Notes under the pieces: generated by a model
What the model was told of the DNA's origin: nothing
Database searches by the model: none
Seen by the model: the letters and a program-made list of their open reading frames with translations, nothing else
Translations under genes and position numbers: made by a program
Source of the DNA: Coniella vitis
Lineage: Eukaryota; Ascomycota; Sordariomycetes; Diaporthales; Schizoparmaceae
Assembly: GCA_011317545.1 (NCBI GenBank)
Contig: WUJK01000007.1
Coordinates: 1,364,001 to 1,428,000 of the forward strand
Direction: 5' to 3'
Length of the DNA: 64,000 nucleotides
In this document: positions 46,101 through 55,948 of the stretch, one piece after another
Numbering within the stretch: the first letter of the stretch is position 1
Layout: each line of letters starts with the position of its first letter

Positions 46101-49100
46101 ACTCCCGGGGGAACTGGCACTGGAACTGGAGCCACTCCAGGGGGAACTGGCACTGGAACTGGAGCCACTCCAGGGGGAACTGGGACTGGAATGGGAGGGA
46201 TCACACCCGGGGGAACTGGAATGGGAGGGACTGGAATACGAGGAACCACAGGATGAACCTCCCGAAAAAGCTGGGCAAGTTCGTCAGTCAAATAGTGATG
46301 GTTTTTCAATAAACCAATTGCACTAACGACGGTGCCAAGGACGGGAATACCAAGACCAAGGCCAAAAGAAAGACCGGCTGTCAAGGCCATTTTTTTCTTG
46401 TCCTTTTCTTCTTTATCATCCCATTTGCGGTTCCATGGATCGTAAGGCCGAGGCTTCCAAGGATATGGAGGCTTGGACGCATCCTCATTATCATCATCAT
46501 GAACGTCGTCGTCGTCCTTGAATAGATCATCTTCGAATAGATCCTCTTCAGCACTATCCTCGTTGCCATCAGGCTTACTGGTTGGCTGGCTATCCGCAGA
46601 CTCGGTGATCGTTATCGTTTTTGAAGAACCGTCCGCAGACTCGGTGATCGTCATCGTCTTGTGAGAACTGTCGTTGGACTTGGTCTTTGTTGGCGTCGGC
46701 GGACTATTTGTCGACTTGTCCGTTCTCGATGATGGCAGGCTAACCGTCGATGTGGTTGCGGACTTGTGCTGACCACTCGTCGATTGAGTGCTTGTCAAGT
46801 CGGTTGTCGACTTATGCCGATCGCTCGTCGATTTATTTGCCGATTTATGCTGACCACTTGTCGATTTAGTCGTTGACTTGGACCGATTGCTCGTCGCATG
46901 AGTTGTCGACTTAGGCTGATTACTCGTTGTCTTGGACTGATCACTCGTCGAGTGAGTTGTCGACTTAGGCCGGTTACTCGTTGATTGAGTTGTTGCCTCG
47001 GGCCGACTGCTCGTCGGTTTAGTCGTTGTCATCTTGGGCTGGTCACTCGTCGAATGAGGTGTCGACTTCAGCTGATTACTCGTTGGTTGAGATGTTGCCT
47101 TGGGCCGATTGCTCGTCGATCCAGTTGTCATCTTGGGCTGATCACTCGTTAAACGAGTCGTCGACGTCAGCTGATCACGCGAAGACTGAGATGTTGCCGT
47201 GGGCCGAGTGCTCGGCGAGTTTGCGGGGAGTCCAGGTAGAGGAAGTCGCGTGACTGAAGAGGAACGTTCAGTCGTCAGGCTCCAATTACCACTTATGGAC
47301 GAAAATGGAGTCGAAGATATAGACGAGGGCCAGTGTGTAGTCGCAGACGAAGAGTTCTTGCCAATGCTAGGCAGCGGGAAGGGACGAGGTCGACTCGACC
47401 GGCTTGTGCTAGACAGGGCAACCGACGTGTTCGCGAATGGAGCTGTAGATGGCATTGTAGATAGCTCGGTGGAGTAAGTTATCCATGACAAATTGCCGCT
47501 TATGAACGAAAATGAAACCGAAGACATAGACGAGGTCCATTGTGTGGTCGCAGACGAAGAGTTCTTGCCAATGGAAGAGTTCTTGCCAATGCTAGGCAGC
47601 GGGAATAGGCGAGGCCGACTCGACTGACTTAAGCTAGGTAGGGCAGACGTGTTAGTGAATGACGCTGTAGGTGCTAACGAGGCCCAGTGTGTGGTCGCAG
47701 ACGAAGAGTTCTTGCCAATAGTAGGCAGCGGGAAGGTCAGACCAGGTCGACTCAACCGAGTTATGCTAGCTAGAGCAGACGTATTCGTAAACGGCGCTGT
47801 GGGTGCTGGCGAGTATATTGAAGAATTCTTGCTGATGCCAGGCAGCGGGAAGGTCAGACCAGGTCGACTTAACCGAGTTATGCTAGCCAGAGCAGACGTA
47901 TTTGTGAACGGCGCTGTGGGTGCTAGCGAGGCCGAGTATATTGAAGAATTCTTGCTGATGCTAGGCAGTGGGAAGGTCAGACCAGGTTGACTTAACCGAG
48001 TTATGCTAGCCAAAGCAGACGTATTCGTGAACGGCGCTGTGGGTGCTGGCGAGGCCGAGTATATTGAAGAATTCTTGCTGATGCCAGGCAGCGGGGAGGT
48101 TAGACCAGGTCGGCTTAACCGAGTTGTGCTGAACAGACCAGGCGTATTCGTGAACGGCGCTGTGGGTGCTATCAGAGATAATCCGGTGGACGGTGTTGAT
48201 GACGAGTTACTGCTTGTAAGCGACAATGTAACCAAAGATGATATAGACGAGGTCAATTGTGTGGTCGCGGACGAAGAGTTCCTGCCAATAGTAGGTTGCG
48301 GGAAGGTCAGACCAGGTCGACTCAACCGAGTTGTGCTAGCCAGAGCAGACGTATTCGTGAACGGCGCTGTGGGTGCTATCAGAGATAATCCGGTGGTGTT
48401 CAACAAGGTCCCGGTAGGCGCAGAGACCACCACAGTCTCCGTGAGGTCCTCTATGATTGTCGTCCATAACCATTCCGTTGTAGGAGGCCGCACCACGGAG
48501 AGAATAGTTGTGGTAATGTTTTCTATGACCGTCTTGCGAGGCACTTGCGTCTCGATGACTGTCGTGAGCTCGGTCCAGGAGTCGTTTGCTGAAGAAGTGT
48601 TCTGGAATACCATAGATGTAGTGACAGCTGGAGGAATGACTATAATAGAATCCAACGAGGTAGTAACGGCTGGAGGGAGAACCACAATAGTATCCAGCGA
48701 GGTAGTGACGGCTGGAGGAACAACCACGATGTTATCCAAAATAGCAGTAGTAACAGTAGTAGTTACGTTGAGAACCGGTGATGGAACTGCCGTCGGCACC
48801 ACCGTAAGGGTCACCTTATCGAAAAGCGTCTTGGTAATCTCCTCAACTAATGTGACGTTTTGAAAGATTGTGGTGGGCAAGGTTTCACGGAGCAGAGAGG
48901 TTATTGTCGCCCGGTCCGCGTCCAGAGTCTCTGTTGTCTCCATAGTGGGAGTCGAGCCAGAATCGGACGGGCTCATGTGATCGCCAAAATACACATAACA
49001 ACCACGAGGACGCGTTTTCGATTTATCGTCCCAGTCACAGTGGAAACCAATCTCGGGAAACCTTTCGTGGACTTCTTGTGCCTTGTCTGGATCAACACGA

Positions 49101-49267
49101 CACGAAACATCCAACGGGATGAAATCGATCGAGCATCCGCTCTGGATCTGAGTTTCATTGAAGATCATGGCGTCCAACATGGGGGCGCGCGGACTGACTG
49201 CAGCAGCGCATCGGATATGGCTTGCCAGGTAGGCAAGGCCTACGAGCAAGAAGAGTAAAGACTTCAT
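43187..49267 (-). CDS. Giant repeat-rich secreted or cell-surface protein
   Basis: One uninterrupted frame of about 2026 aa. The ATG at 49267 is chosen because it begins a clear signal peptide (MKSLLFLLVGLAYLASHI, cleavage near CAAA). A short Cys-containing head follows (CSIDF, VSCRV, FHCDW, GCYVYF). Next come about 800 Ser/Thr/Pro-rich residues with many NxS/T sites, built from repeats around FTNTSALAS and STTHSTSNR. After an acidic DDDD stretch lies a single hydrophobic segment (about 965-985, GLSFGLGLGIPVLGTVVSAIG). Beyond it are VPPG and PGKKPVS proline repeats, QPKKPAGP repeats, acidic SDDSSDWEPDKPWEDEEW repeats and a C-terminal helical region of about 280 residues ending in a weakly hydrophobic tail. 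I do not recognise a family. An adhesin- or mucin-like wall or membrane protein is inferred; topology on the two sides of the hydrophobic segment is unknown. Confidence 0.8.
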   Translation of the reverse strand: MKSLLFLLVGLAYLASHIRCAAAVSPRAPMLDAMIFNETQIQSGCSIDFIPLDVSCRVDPDKAQEVHERFPEIGFHCDWDDKSKTRPRGCYVYFGDHMSPSDSGSTPTMETTETLDADRATITSLLRETLPTTIFQNVTLVEEITKTLFDKVTLTVVPTAVPSPVLNVTTTVTTAILDNIVVVPPAVTTSLDTIVVLPPAVTTSLDSIIVIPPAVTTSMVFQNTSSANDSWTELTTVIETQVPRKTVIENITTTILSVVRPPTTEWLWTTIIEDLTETVVVSAPTGTLLNTTGLSLIAPTAPFTNTSALASTTRLSRPGLTFPQPTIGRNSSSATTQLTSSISSLVTLSLTSSNSSSTPSTGLSLIAPTAPFTNTPGLFSTTRLSRPGLTSPLPGISKNSSIYSASPAPTAPFTNTSALASITRLSQPGLTFPLPSISKNSSIYSASLAPTAPFTNTSALASITRLSRPGLTFPLPGISKNSSIYSPAPTAPFTNTSALASITRLSRPGLTFPLPTIGKNSSSATTHWASLAPTASFTNTSALPSLSQSSRPRLFPLPSIGKNSSIGKNSSSATTQWTSSMSSVSFSFISGNLSWITYSTELSTMPSTAPFANTSVALSSTSRSSRPRPFPLPSIGKNSSSATTHWPSSISSTPFSSISGNWSLTTERSSSVTRLPLPGLPANSPSTRPTATSQSSRDQLTSTTRLTSDQPKMTTGSTSNRPKATSQPTSNQLKSTPHSTSDQPKMTTTKPTSSRPEATTQSTSNRPKSTTHSTSDQSKTTSNQPKSTTHATSNRSKSTTKSTSGQHKSANKSTSDRHKSTTDLTSTQSTSGQHKSATTSTVSLPSSRTDKSTNSPPTPTKTKSNDSSHKTMTITESADGSSKTITITESADSQPTSKPDGNEDSAEEDLFEDDLFKDDDDVHDDDNEDASKPPYPWKPRPYDPWNRKWDDKEEKDKKKMALTAGLSFGLGLGIPVLGTVVSAIGLLKNHHYLTDELAQLFREVHPVVPRIPVPPIPVPPGVIPPIPVPVPPGVAPVPVPVPPGVAPVPVPVPPGVAPVPVPVPPGVAPVPAPVPPGAVPPGVVPPGAKPVPPGAKPPVAVPPGAKPVPPGAKPVPPGKQPVPPGKQPVPPGKQPVSPGKKPVSPGKKPVSPGKKPVPPGLRPVPPGHCPHCHFRPQPEESYPDEFILREKPYKFNPPKRNKGKGRAKEVKWNPWEKPGAPRKAPGHRGPFRPKPILQDSAFGPILDPAEPIDIPAQPGRPQPKKPAGPQPKKPAGPQPKKPVDPQPKKPAGPQPKKPVEPQPKKPVGPQPKEPNGPVKPGPSPPTRDPPVPPKEGHEGVLPPDVPNPQEPPADSEPESDDSSEWEPYKPWEDEEWLNEHPHWREHVPSPGSDESYNPMKNWEDILKAPGPGQMPVDPPPIENPPLDTPQNNQPPDTKPESDDSSDWEPDKPWEDEEWLKDHPFKMPENGQPPSDSGPESDDSSDWEPDKPWEDEEWLKDHPFKMPQNDPPPPSDTKPGSDDGSDYGPDKPSENEEGFKDHPFKKPQNDPPPPPDSDPGSDDSSEWEPYKPWEDEEWLNEHPHWREDPISQDPPFDQPQNDQDSKSDTSEPRYPWDDWERLDARPDPFAKHPDPSHSVPMDEELQPLSKWEEILNAPGPGKVPTNNSPVQKAPNKLDPFPKRPKPAPHNQGPSRSRPQPNKPSLPGIPEETVGPGVYPPNTIPQGPEGSISQPGNGGGGGQSSSYPESPTSKDSDAISKFAKSFDAARPHLEGVPMNFDMRTALNSIADSTIEVHKKLESAGIEQSQKSSVMGGIVQAIQAIGGPDSGDPAIRGIVQQILLHQPLRNTATAASGDPHDAAQNIATAFRSHGYRISDMGAQAFEMAIETSDVSPQEVADAIATGVDEYAYHNQHSADAGSYQTWYDVFDQTKSYMPERLSTTSLLPVIDAAIQTHKLAVESYDLYVDVAHIFSANMQSEWSDDSLDYWSHHDGQDNQVVDEAEAIASAGGAMATVASTYLPSAVAVF
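44530..45215 (-). repeat. Acidic tandem repeat (about 117-120 bp units) in the surface protein gene
   Basis: Units beginning with the TTTAGCCACTCCTCGTCCTC theme recur near 44531, 44651, 44771, 44888 and 45137. The 44651-44771 spacing is 120 bp and the 44771-44888 spacing 117 bp, so frame is kept. They encode SDDSSxWEPxKPWEDEEWL followed by a Pro/Asn linker. The 44651 copy is diverged. Confidence 0.85.
45330..45505 (-). repeat. 24-bp tandem repeat encoding PKKPxxPQ
   Basis: GGCTTCTTGG recurs at 45351, 45375 and 45399 and onward, a 24-bp period that gives an eight-residue Pro/Lys unit on the coding strand. Confidence 0.9.
45780..45925 (-). repeat. 21-bp tandem repeat encoding PGKxPVx
   Basis: GGCTTCTTA recurs at 45801 and 45822, with a one-base variant (GGCTTCTTG) at 45843, then variants with GGCTGCTTA. 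The 21-bp period encodes seven-residue units such as PGKKPVS and PGKQPVP. Confidence 0.9.
46040..46215 (-). repeat. 33-bp tandem repeat encoding PVPVPPGVAPV
   Basis: GGAGCCACT recurs at 46062, 46095, 46128 and 46161, a 33-bp period that gives an 11-residue Pro/Val unit. Confidence 0.9.
47640..48390 (-). repeat. 123-bp tandem repeat in the Ser/Thr-rich part of the surface protein
   Basis: AAGAATTCTT recurs at 47821, 47944 and 48067, exactly 123 bp (41 codons) apart, with nearly identical sequence between. More diverged copies flank it (near 47704 and 48274). Each unit encodes an APTAPFTNTS...LSRPGLTFPLP...KNSS module. Confidence 0.9.
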
Positions 49268-50199
49268 GGTGAGGTGCTGTTTGCTTCTGCAAGATCTGTT
49301 AAAATGACCTCCAGCCCGTGGCTGGCAAATGTGGTTTTTAGATGACATACGCTTGACATATGAAGTTCCTTGGTGAGGCTATCAGTTGCGAATGGGTGAT
49401 GGTCGAAATCTTGGGAACAAAAGATGGGCCTAAATGGCGATGTGGTAGCAAGGCGCTACGCGAACCTCGAAACACCGCGACGTCTCCGCAAAGGATACCA
49501 TCCGAAAGATGGAGGGTCGCTGAAGAAAAGAAAGGGGGAGGCAGGAGAAAGTGTATGTGGAAGAATCGCCGTGTTTTTAAATGTTTTGTCTGCCAACGAC
49601 CAGTCTGTGGGAAACAAAGTAGCCATGGCGCAAACTTTTGCGCAAGGCTAAGGTTGGATCTCCGCGCCGGATTGGATCAGGAGTAGCATCAAGACAGCGA
49701 GAACCGCCGCTCTTCTTCGCATTAACATGAATCGACCGTGTCATATGTGTCCTCCCCCGCTGAGAGAATGCCAGAATGTCCCAGAGCGGAGCGGGCGAAC
49801 ACAAGAAGCTTGAGCTAGCGCAGGCGTAGTTGTCGTATGTTTCTTCGAAGGTTTGTAGAGACTGCCAACAGGCTGCAGTTCCCCCGCAATTGCTTGGGTC
49901 AGTAGTGCACACAGGCCGCGCCTAAGACCCGCCACTCTTTCCGTGCCTTGCAGTCACATGTTCGCAAACGTCTAGTCAAAGACACAAGTTGTTCGTGCAT
50001 GACCTGGTGTTTACAGGATGTCGCGTGTGTTTGCGCAAGGCGAGCCTGCATAACGCTGGGGGAGCAGTGTGGAGGCACGGGTTTGCAGGCGATAGAAGGA
50101 TATTTTTTTCTTTTTTTTTTCTTTTCTTTTTCTTCTTTTTGTTGGGTAACGACAATATTGTAGTTCTCAAAACCACAGGGTGTTGGAGCAAGTCCTATC
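49268..50199. promoter_or_regulatory. Upstream region of the surface protein gene and 3' region of TRM7
   Basis: About 930 bases with no recognised gene. A C/T-type T-rich tract on the plus strand lies at about 50102-50141 (TTTTTCTTTT runs), close to the TRM7 stop. The part near 49268 should hold the promoter of the giant surface protein. Confidence 0.45.
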
Positions 50200-51521
50200 T
50201 CATCCAGCTTTGGCGGTTTTGCCGTATGCCCCCCCAGCTACTCTCCGCAACTCGATGGCTCGTTTGTATGGTGGCGCCGTAGGCGGTTGGACGGGGTCGA
50301 GGGTAACGTGGCCTTCTGGAAGCTGGTACGATGCATCAGAGTCGAAAGCGGACAAGTCACCACAGGCCATGAAGGGCGCAATCCATCGAGGGTCACCCTC
50401 GTCCACTGCCGTCGCATCCTCGATATCCACTTCGACAACTCCATCTTGCCGCGCGCGAGGCTGGCTCTTGGAACTATCTCGCCAGACGCCGGATACGGGA
50501 TCTTGTCTCGTCTCTGTGGCAATAATGGGCAGTTGTGAAGTTCGCTCCCGAACCATATCTGACAATTTGTGGCCAACGCCAAGCGGCTCGTCAAGGCTTG
50601 CAGCAAAGCCAGGCGGGGGCTGAAAGTTCAAACACACAATGAAAGCCTCGATACTGCTAGCTCGTGAAGACCGAGGCTTCGCAACAATGACTCGCTCAAA
50701 AAACAGCTTGAGTTGTGCAAAGAGCACATCGACATTGCGGCCTCGGAAAATCTTGGCCACGAACTTGCCGCCAGGCTTGAGCACACAAAGGGCCAGGTTG
50801 AGCGCAGCAAAGAGTAGCTGTGACTGCACATAGATGTCCAGGTCGTGCAAGCCCGTCACGTCTGGCGCACCGTCGCTCAGCACGAGGTCGACGGGGTGCG
50901 AAGCTTGCTGTGTCATGCTGCCCGCGTGGTACTCGGGATCAAGAGTCTTGAGCAGTAGCGGCACGGTAGCCGGGTGCGTAATGTCGGCGCGAAGGGTGAC
51001 GATGCCTGGCAAGGGGCTGATGGGCTGCAGGTCGATAGCCACAATCTTGACGTCCTTTCGAGGCTGGGACTCGCTGTCGTCGTGTGCGGCTGGGCCTTGG
51101 CCATGACCCGGGAGAACGGTCTTCTCTGGCGCAAAGACACGAAGCATCTGTTGGCGGAGCTTGGCTTCCTTGTCCTGCCATGCGGACCTGCCAAACCTCT
51201 CGCCTCGGATGAGCACGCGCGACAGGACCTGCGACCAGCTTCCAGGGGCGGCGCAGAGGTCTACCACGCGTGTCACATCCTTGAACAGGTCAAATTCTGT
51301 GATGGCTCAGCTTGTCAGAACCTCCGTCTGGTAGTAGGATGCGCATAAAATGCAAAGCAGGTGGGATTTGATTGGGATCAGGATCAGGCACCGGGTTACC
51401 AGGCCGCCGAAGCCGTACCTTCATCCAGTTGCAGGAGCTTGAAAGCACTTCTCGCCCGCCAGCCTTGTTCTTTGGCCAGACGGTAGTAGGCATCGCGCTT
51501 GTCTTTGGAACTTTTGCCCAT
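50200..51521 (-). CDS. TRM7: tRNA (2'-O-ribose) methyltransferase TRM7
   Basis: Two exons (51521-51419 and 51296-50200, intron 122 nt) give about 399 aa. It is an FtsJ/RrmJ-type SAM-dependent enzyme that methylates the ribose of positions 32 and 34 in the anticodon loop of some cytoplasmic tRNAs. The N-terminus MGKSSKDKRDAYYRLAKE is diagnostic. The K-D-K-E catalytic set is visible: RSAFKLLQ, LSDGAPDVTG, KFVAKIFRG and SIEAFIVC. The SAM loop reads DLCAAPGSWSQVL. A hydrophilic insertion of about 50 residues (QDKEAKLRQQML to RKDVKIVAI), common in fungal forms, separates the first two strands, and the C-terminus carries a disordered tail. The junction LDE|EFDLFKDV restores family sequence. Divergent from MAK5. 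Confidence 0.93.
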
Positions 51522-52007
51522 GGTTGTCGTAGAAGTGCTGTGCTGTTCAGGGCGGGGCACGTGAAAATGTCGGTGTAGGTGGTGAGTAACTTCCGAGCGT
51601 CTGGGGACGTTGAAGACCAGTAGTCGTCGTCACCTTTTAGGCGGCCAGGGCTGCTGTCGTCAACTGATGAAGTCAAGGATTAGCGCCTCTGCTGAGAAAA
51701 ATTCCACTGGCTGCATTTGACGCCGGGCTCCACTCTGCCACCGTAAGGCTGAATTAAGCTCATCAGATAGCTTGGCATGTTGCGGCCCACTTTAATCTCG
51801 CAAGCCCAATTTTTTTTTTTCTCTCTTGACCCTGCCGAGTCAACTTGCGATAGCCTCAAAGCAACACGCGTGCGCGCCTGTCCACACTCGCTAGTCGAAC
51901 CCGATTCGACCACCGCCACGCTGCGCCACGCCCAGGCCCGCGCCGCCAGCAACGAGACGACCAAGACGACCTTGAAAACAAATACACCTCTTGCCGGCAA
52001 GCGAGCC
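51522..52007. promoter_or_regulatory. Bidirectional promoter region, TRM7 and MAK5
   Basis: 486 bases separate the divergent start codons of two RNA-maturation genes. A T run with CTCTCTT lies near 51810-51825. The MAK5 frame stays open upstream to about 51777, but the start at 52008 fits the family. Confidence 0.5.
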
Positions 52008-54393
52008 ATGGCCGACAATAAGAGGAAGAGAAAGCTGGCACCCGCTGCGCCCTCTGCGGCAGCAAAGAAGCAGAAGAGAGGGGCGGCCAGCCAAAAGAAA
52101 GCCGCGACCACAGTTCCTGCCCAGCGGAGGCGCGCCATAGACGCCAATAGCCTACCATGGAAGACTGTCGATGTCCCCGAAATGTTTGACGATGCCGAGG
52201 GCTTCTACGGCCTGGAGGAGGTTACGGGCGTTGAGGTGGTACGCAACGGCAACACCATCAAGTTCGTGTCAGCTGCGGGTGATGCAGAGGAGTGTGAGGC
52301 GGAAGAAGACGAGTTCGAGGGCTTCGACGACGAACCGACGAGCGCGATGAACGAGGAGAATGCTGCAACTTCTGTTGGGCCCAAGCCATCCACACCCGAG
52401 TTGCAGCCAAAGAATACAAAGGCAGACGACAAGCAGCAGGTCAAGGCTGATAAAAAGGAAAAACAAGAAAAGAAGGAACCAAAGAAGAAGGAGAAACCGG
52501 CAAAGTCTGTCCAATCCGCCGCTGACCCAGAGTTAGAGAGCAATGTTTTTGCTACCGCTGGCGAGGCCGTGGCAGAGGACGCTGCCGAAGACGTCGACAT
52601 GTCGGCTTGGGTGCGTCTGGATCTGTCGCCCAGGCTCGTGTCGTCGCTTGCCAAGCTCAAGTTCACCAAGCCCACCAAGATCCAAGCTGCTGCCATTCCC
52701 AAGATCTTGGCTGGGCATGATGTTATTGGTAAGGCTTCTACTGGATCCGGAAAGACACTGGCGTTTGCCATACCCATTGTGGAAGCCTGGTTGTTGCAAC
52801 AAGAGCAAGGGAAGGCACAGAGTGGCAAGTCGCCGGTCGGCTTGATCATGTCGCCAACCAGAGAACTGGCGCACCAGCTCACAAACCACATCAAGGAACT
52901 GTGTGCCGGTCTGCCCACTGCACCCTATGTCGTGTCCGTCACGGGTGGCCTGTCGGTTTTCAAGCAGCAGCGGCAGCTCGAAAAGGCCGACATTGTGATT
53001 GGAACGCCCGGTCGTCTGTGGGAGGTTCTGAGCTCAGGCAAGGCACTATTGGAGTCGTTCAAGAAGGTCAGCTTCCTTGTTGTAGACGAGGCCGACCGTC
53101 TTCTCTCCGAAGGCCATTTCAAGGAAGCAGAGGAGATCCTGCAGGCCATTGACCGGATCACGGTCAATGAGGATGATGACGAACCCGAGCTGTTCCCAAG
53201 ACAAACCCTCGTCTTCTCCGCAACCTTCAACAAGAGTCTCCAGCAAAAGTTGGCCGGCAAGGGCAAAGTCAACAACAACCTCATGAACGACCAGCAGTCC
53301 ATGGAGTACCTCCTCAAGAAGCTCAACTTCCGGGATGAAAAGCCAAAGTTTGTGGACGTAAACCCCGTTTCACAGATGGCTCAAGGACTCAAGGAAGGTC
53401 TCGTGGAATGCGGAGCCATGGAGAAGGTAACAACCAACTGTCCGACCCATCAAAACAACCCACACTCCAAGCATATCGAATCAATCCCAGGAAACAGTAT
53501 ACTAACAACTCCTCTTCCCGCAGGATCTTTACCTTTACTCCCTCCTCCTCCTGCAACCAACGCAACGTACCCTCGTCTTCACAAACTCCATCAGCGCCGC
53601 CCGACGTCTCGTCCCCATGCTCCAGAACCTCAACCTCCCCGTGCACGCCCTCCACTCGCAAATGGCGCAAAAGGCCCGTCTGCGCTCCGTCGAGCGCTTT
53701 ACCGGCGCCAAACCAGGCACTTCGTCGATCCTCATTGCCACGGACGTCGCAGCGCGCGGTCTCGACATCCCAGGCATCGACACCGTCATCCACTACCACG
53801 TCCCGCGCGCTGCTGACGCCTACGTCCACCGCTCAGGACGCACCGCCCGCGCCAACAAGTCGGGTCTCAGCGTCCTGCTCTGCGCGCCTGAGGAGGTTGT
53901 GCCCACGCGCCGGCTGATCGCCAAAGTCCACGCGTCTGCCGCCAGCAACGCCAACAACAGGAAGACGGATTTCTTCGTGCAGACTATCGACATTGACCGC
54001 CGGCTCGTGAACCGTTTGAAGGAACGCCTGACGCTTGCCAAAAAGATTGCCGATACGACGCTTGCCAAAGAAAAGGGCAGCAAAGAGGACGACTGGATGA
54101 AGAATGCGGCCGAGGAGCTGGGCGTCGAATACGACAGCGAAGACATGGACAAGATGGGAAAATGGGCTGGACGTGGTAGCGGCAGAAAGGCCAAGCAGGA
54201 TGAGGCGCGTGGGTTATCAAAGGCCGAGGTTGGCGCCCTGCGCGCACAGTTGAAGCAGTTGTTGTCGAAACGGGTCAATACTGGTGTTAGTGAGAGGTAC
54301 ATTGCGGACGGAACGGTGGATATGGACGAGTTGTTGCGAGGCGCAAAGGGCGACTTTCTGGGCAAGGTGGATGGATTGCAGCTTGATGATTGA
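52008..54393 (+). CDS. MAK5: ATP-dependent RNA helicase MAK5 (DDX24-type DEAD box)
   Basis: Two exons (52008-53426 and 53524-54393, intron 97 nt, phase 0) give about 762 aa. MAK5 is a nucleolar DEAD-box helicase needed to mature the 60S ribosomal subunit. The N-terminus is Lys-rich (NKRKRKLAP, KKQKRG), followed by PWKTVDVPEMFDDAEGFYGLEE, characteristic of the family, and a charged low-complexity linker. Helicase motifs in order: Q-motif region KFTKPTKIQ (about 219), ASTGSGKT (about 243), PTRELAHQL, GTPGRLWE, VDEADRLL (about 359), FSATF, TLVFTNS, ATDVAARGLDIPG and HRSGRTARA (about 576). The intron lies between GAMEK and DLYLYSLLL. A Lys-rich C-terminal extension (GRKAKQDEARG) fits a nucleolar role. 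Confidence 0.92.
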
Positions 54394-54786
54394 TGAGTGG
54401 GTGTCATCGCCAGGTTTGTCTGCCTCCCACACGGGTGCAAAGCTACTGCAATCACATGTTATATACAACAGTTTTTATTCAGTCCGAACTGCGTCAAGGT
54501 ATTGGACACAGGCAATTATTCGCTCGCTTCCCGTCATTCGTCGCTTACCACAGAAGCCAGGCTAAAGTGTTCACGAAACTCCCATTTTGCAGCCAACGTC
54601 GAATACTATTTCACAGCCTTAATACGCAGAAATACCCATACCAGATACGCATTTGTTTCTGGATGAGGCAATCTGCTCCTCTGACCAGAGGCATCCCCTC
54701 ACAAGGGAGTTCAAGAACTTGACGCAACCGGGTTCCTTCTCATCGACCGTGCTGTGTGGTTCATAGTTGGCCGTGGGTACTCCCTC
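54394..54786. other. Convergent 3' spacer between MAK5 and the CIA30-type gene
   Basis: About 390 bases with no recognised feature; probably the overlapping 3' UTRs of both genes. Confidence 0.5.
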
Positions 54787-55948
54787 TCACTTGCGCCATC
54801 CCATAAGGCGGCTGAGCCAAGAGAGTATGCCTTCATCAGCCACCTCGCCAGAGGGACGGCCTTTGGAACCATCTTGTGCCTCATTTTGGATTCTCTTGGC
54901 GCAAACAGACTTGAGTATAATGGAAAAATTTCCTTCTTGTTCGCCAAAAAAGCTGTTGAGGATCCGTCAGCGTGTTTATCAGGGCAATGATTGGAGAGGA
55001 TCCTGGATCTGGCAGCAGGGCACAGTCATGGAGGGCAAAATGCAAAATACTAGGTTCCTCTCTGCTGCGTCTGTCCTTTGAATGACTCCCCGTGGTACTA
55101 GGCGGCCGACAACGCGGCTGTTGTGACAACAAGAAACTAACAAGAGAGTTTTCTTACCTTCTTATCATAAAGCTGATTCTCTTGACATTCTTCAGATCCA
55201 GAGGGTCCGTATCAGGCTTGGGCTTTCCCCTGTATGTGGGCTTAAAGCCACTGAAGGGAAGAACCACCAACCCAGATGTGGCATTAACAGCGGTGTCGAC
55301 CATGAAGTCGTACTCCCAGCTGATGGTGCTTTGCTCTCGGCCATCAGGTCTCTTGGGCAGCACCTCGTCCTTGAGCGTGATGGTATACTTGTAGCCATCA
55401 CTTTGTGCTATGTCAAGCACAATGGCATCGTAGTGAGAGAGATCCACCGATGGAAAGTCATCAATGGTACGCTGTGAAGCAAAGCCGGCGCCGCCGAGGG
55501 TTTTGATATCCAGGTTGCCGTGAAATTCGGCAGCGGGATATGGAGTTCTGGAATCCACCACTGTCAAGTAAGACTGACTTTTGCCGCCACGAACGCGATC
55601 ATCGGAGGCGGTGAATTGGGCCGTGTCCCAAGGTCTGTAGGAGATGCAGAATATTCAGCCAACTGTATATCGAATAAAACATCCATACCCAGGTAATTGG
55701 ACGCAGGAGAGAGCAGGAGCCGCGTCGACAGAATGACAGGCCAATTCACATGACCGCGCTTTGAGTATATGCAAGCGCATGGATGCTGTGGCGGTGCTCC
55801 AAGATGAGACACACGCCCCAGCGACTCTGTAGATCCGGGTCGCAGGGCGAGCATCCAAGTCAAATCAACCCCTCATTCGAACTCGGGCCCAGAGACTGCA
55901 ATTGGCCGAGCTAGTGGATACATACCTGTCGCCTCCGAAGAGATACAT
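54787..55948 (-). CDS. CIA30 family protein (complex I intermediate-associated protein 30-like)
   Basis: Three exons (55948-55926, 55634-55158, 54952-54787; introns 291 and 205 nt) give about 221 aa. The CIA30/NDUFAF1 fold is a beta-sandwich domain found in a complex I assembly factor and in small fungal proteins of unclear role. Splicing restores MYLFGGDR-PWDTAQFTASDD, then SDDRVRGGKSQSYL, the FHGNLDIKTLGGAGFASQ core, FSGFKPTYRG and ISFMIR-SFFGEQEGNFS, all typical of the fungal family. The frame ending at 55154 without the last exon would lack the final strand. An upstream in-frame ATG at 56161 would add 71 residues with a hydrophobic, basic segment that could target the protein to a membrane or mitochondrion; the short form is preferred because it matches the family start. 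Confidence 0.85.

Noticed and set aside
45257..46312. 351-codon frame on the plus strand opposite the surface protein repeats (RGNWLLT-type repeats)
   Set aside because: It exists only because the tandem repeats are multiples of three and free of stops in this frame; the minus-strand frame has a signal peptide and runs 2026 codons.
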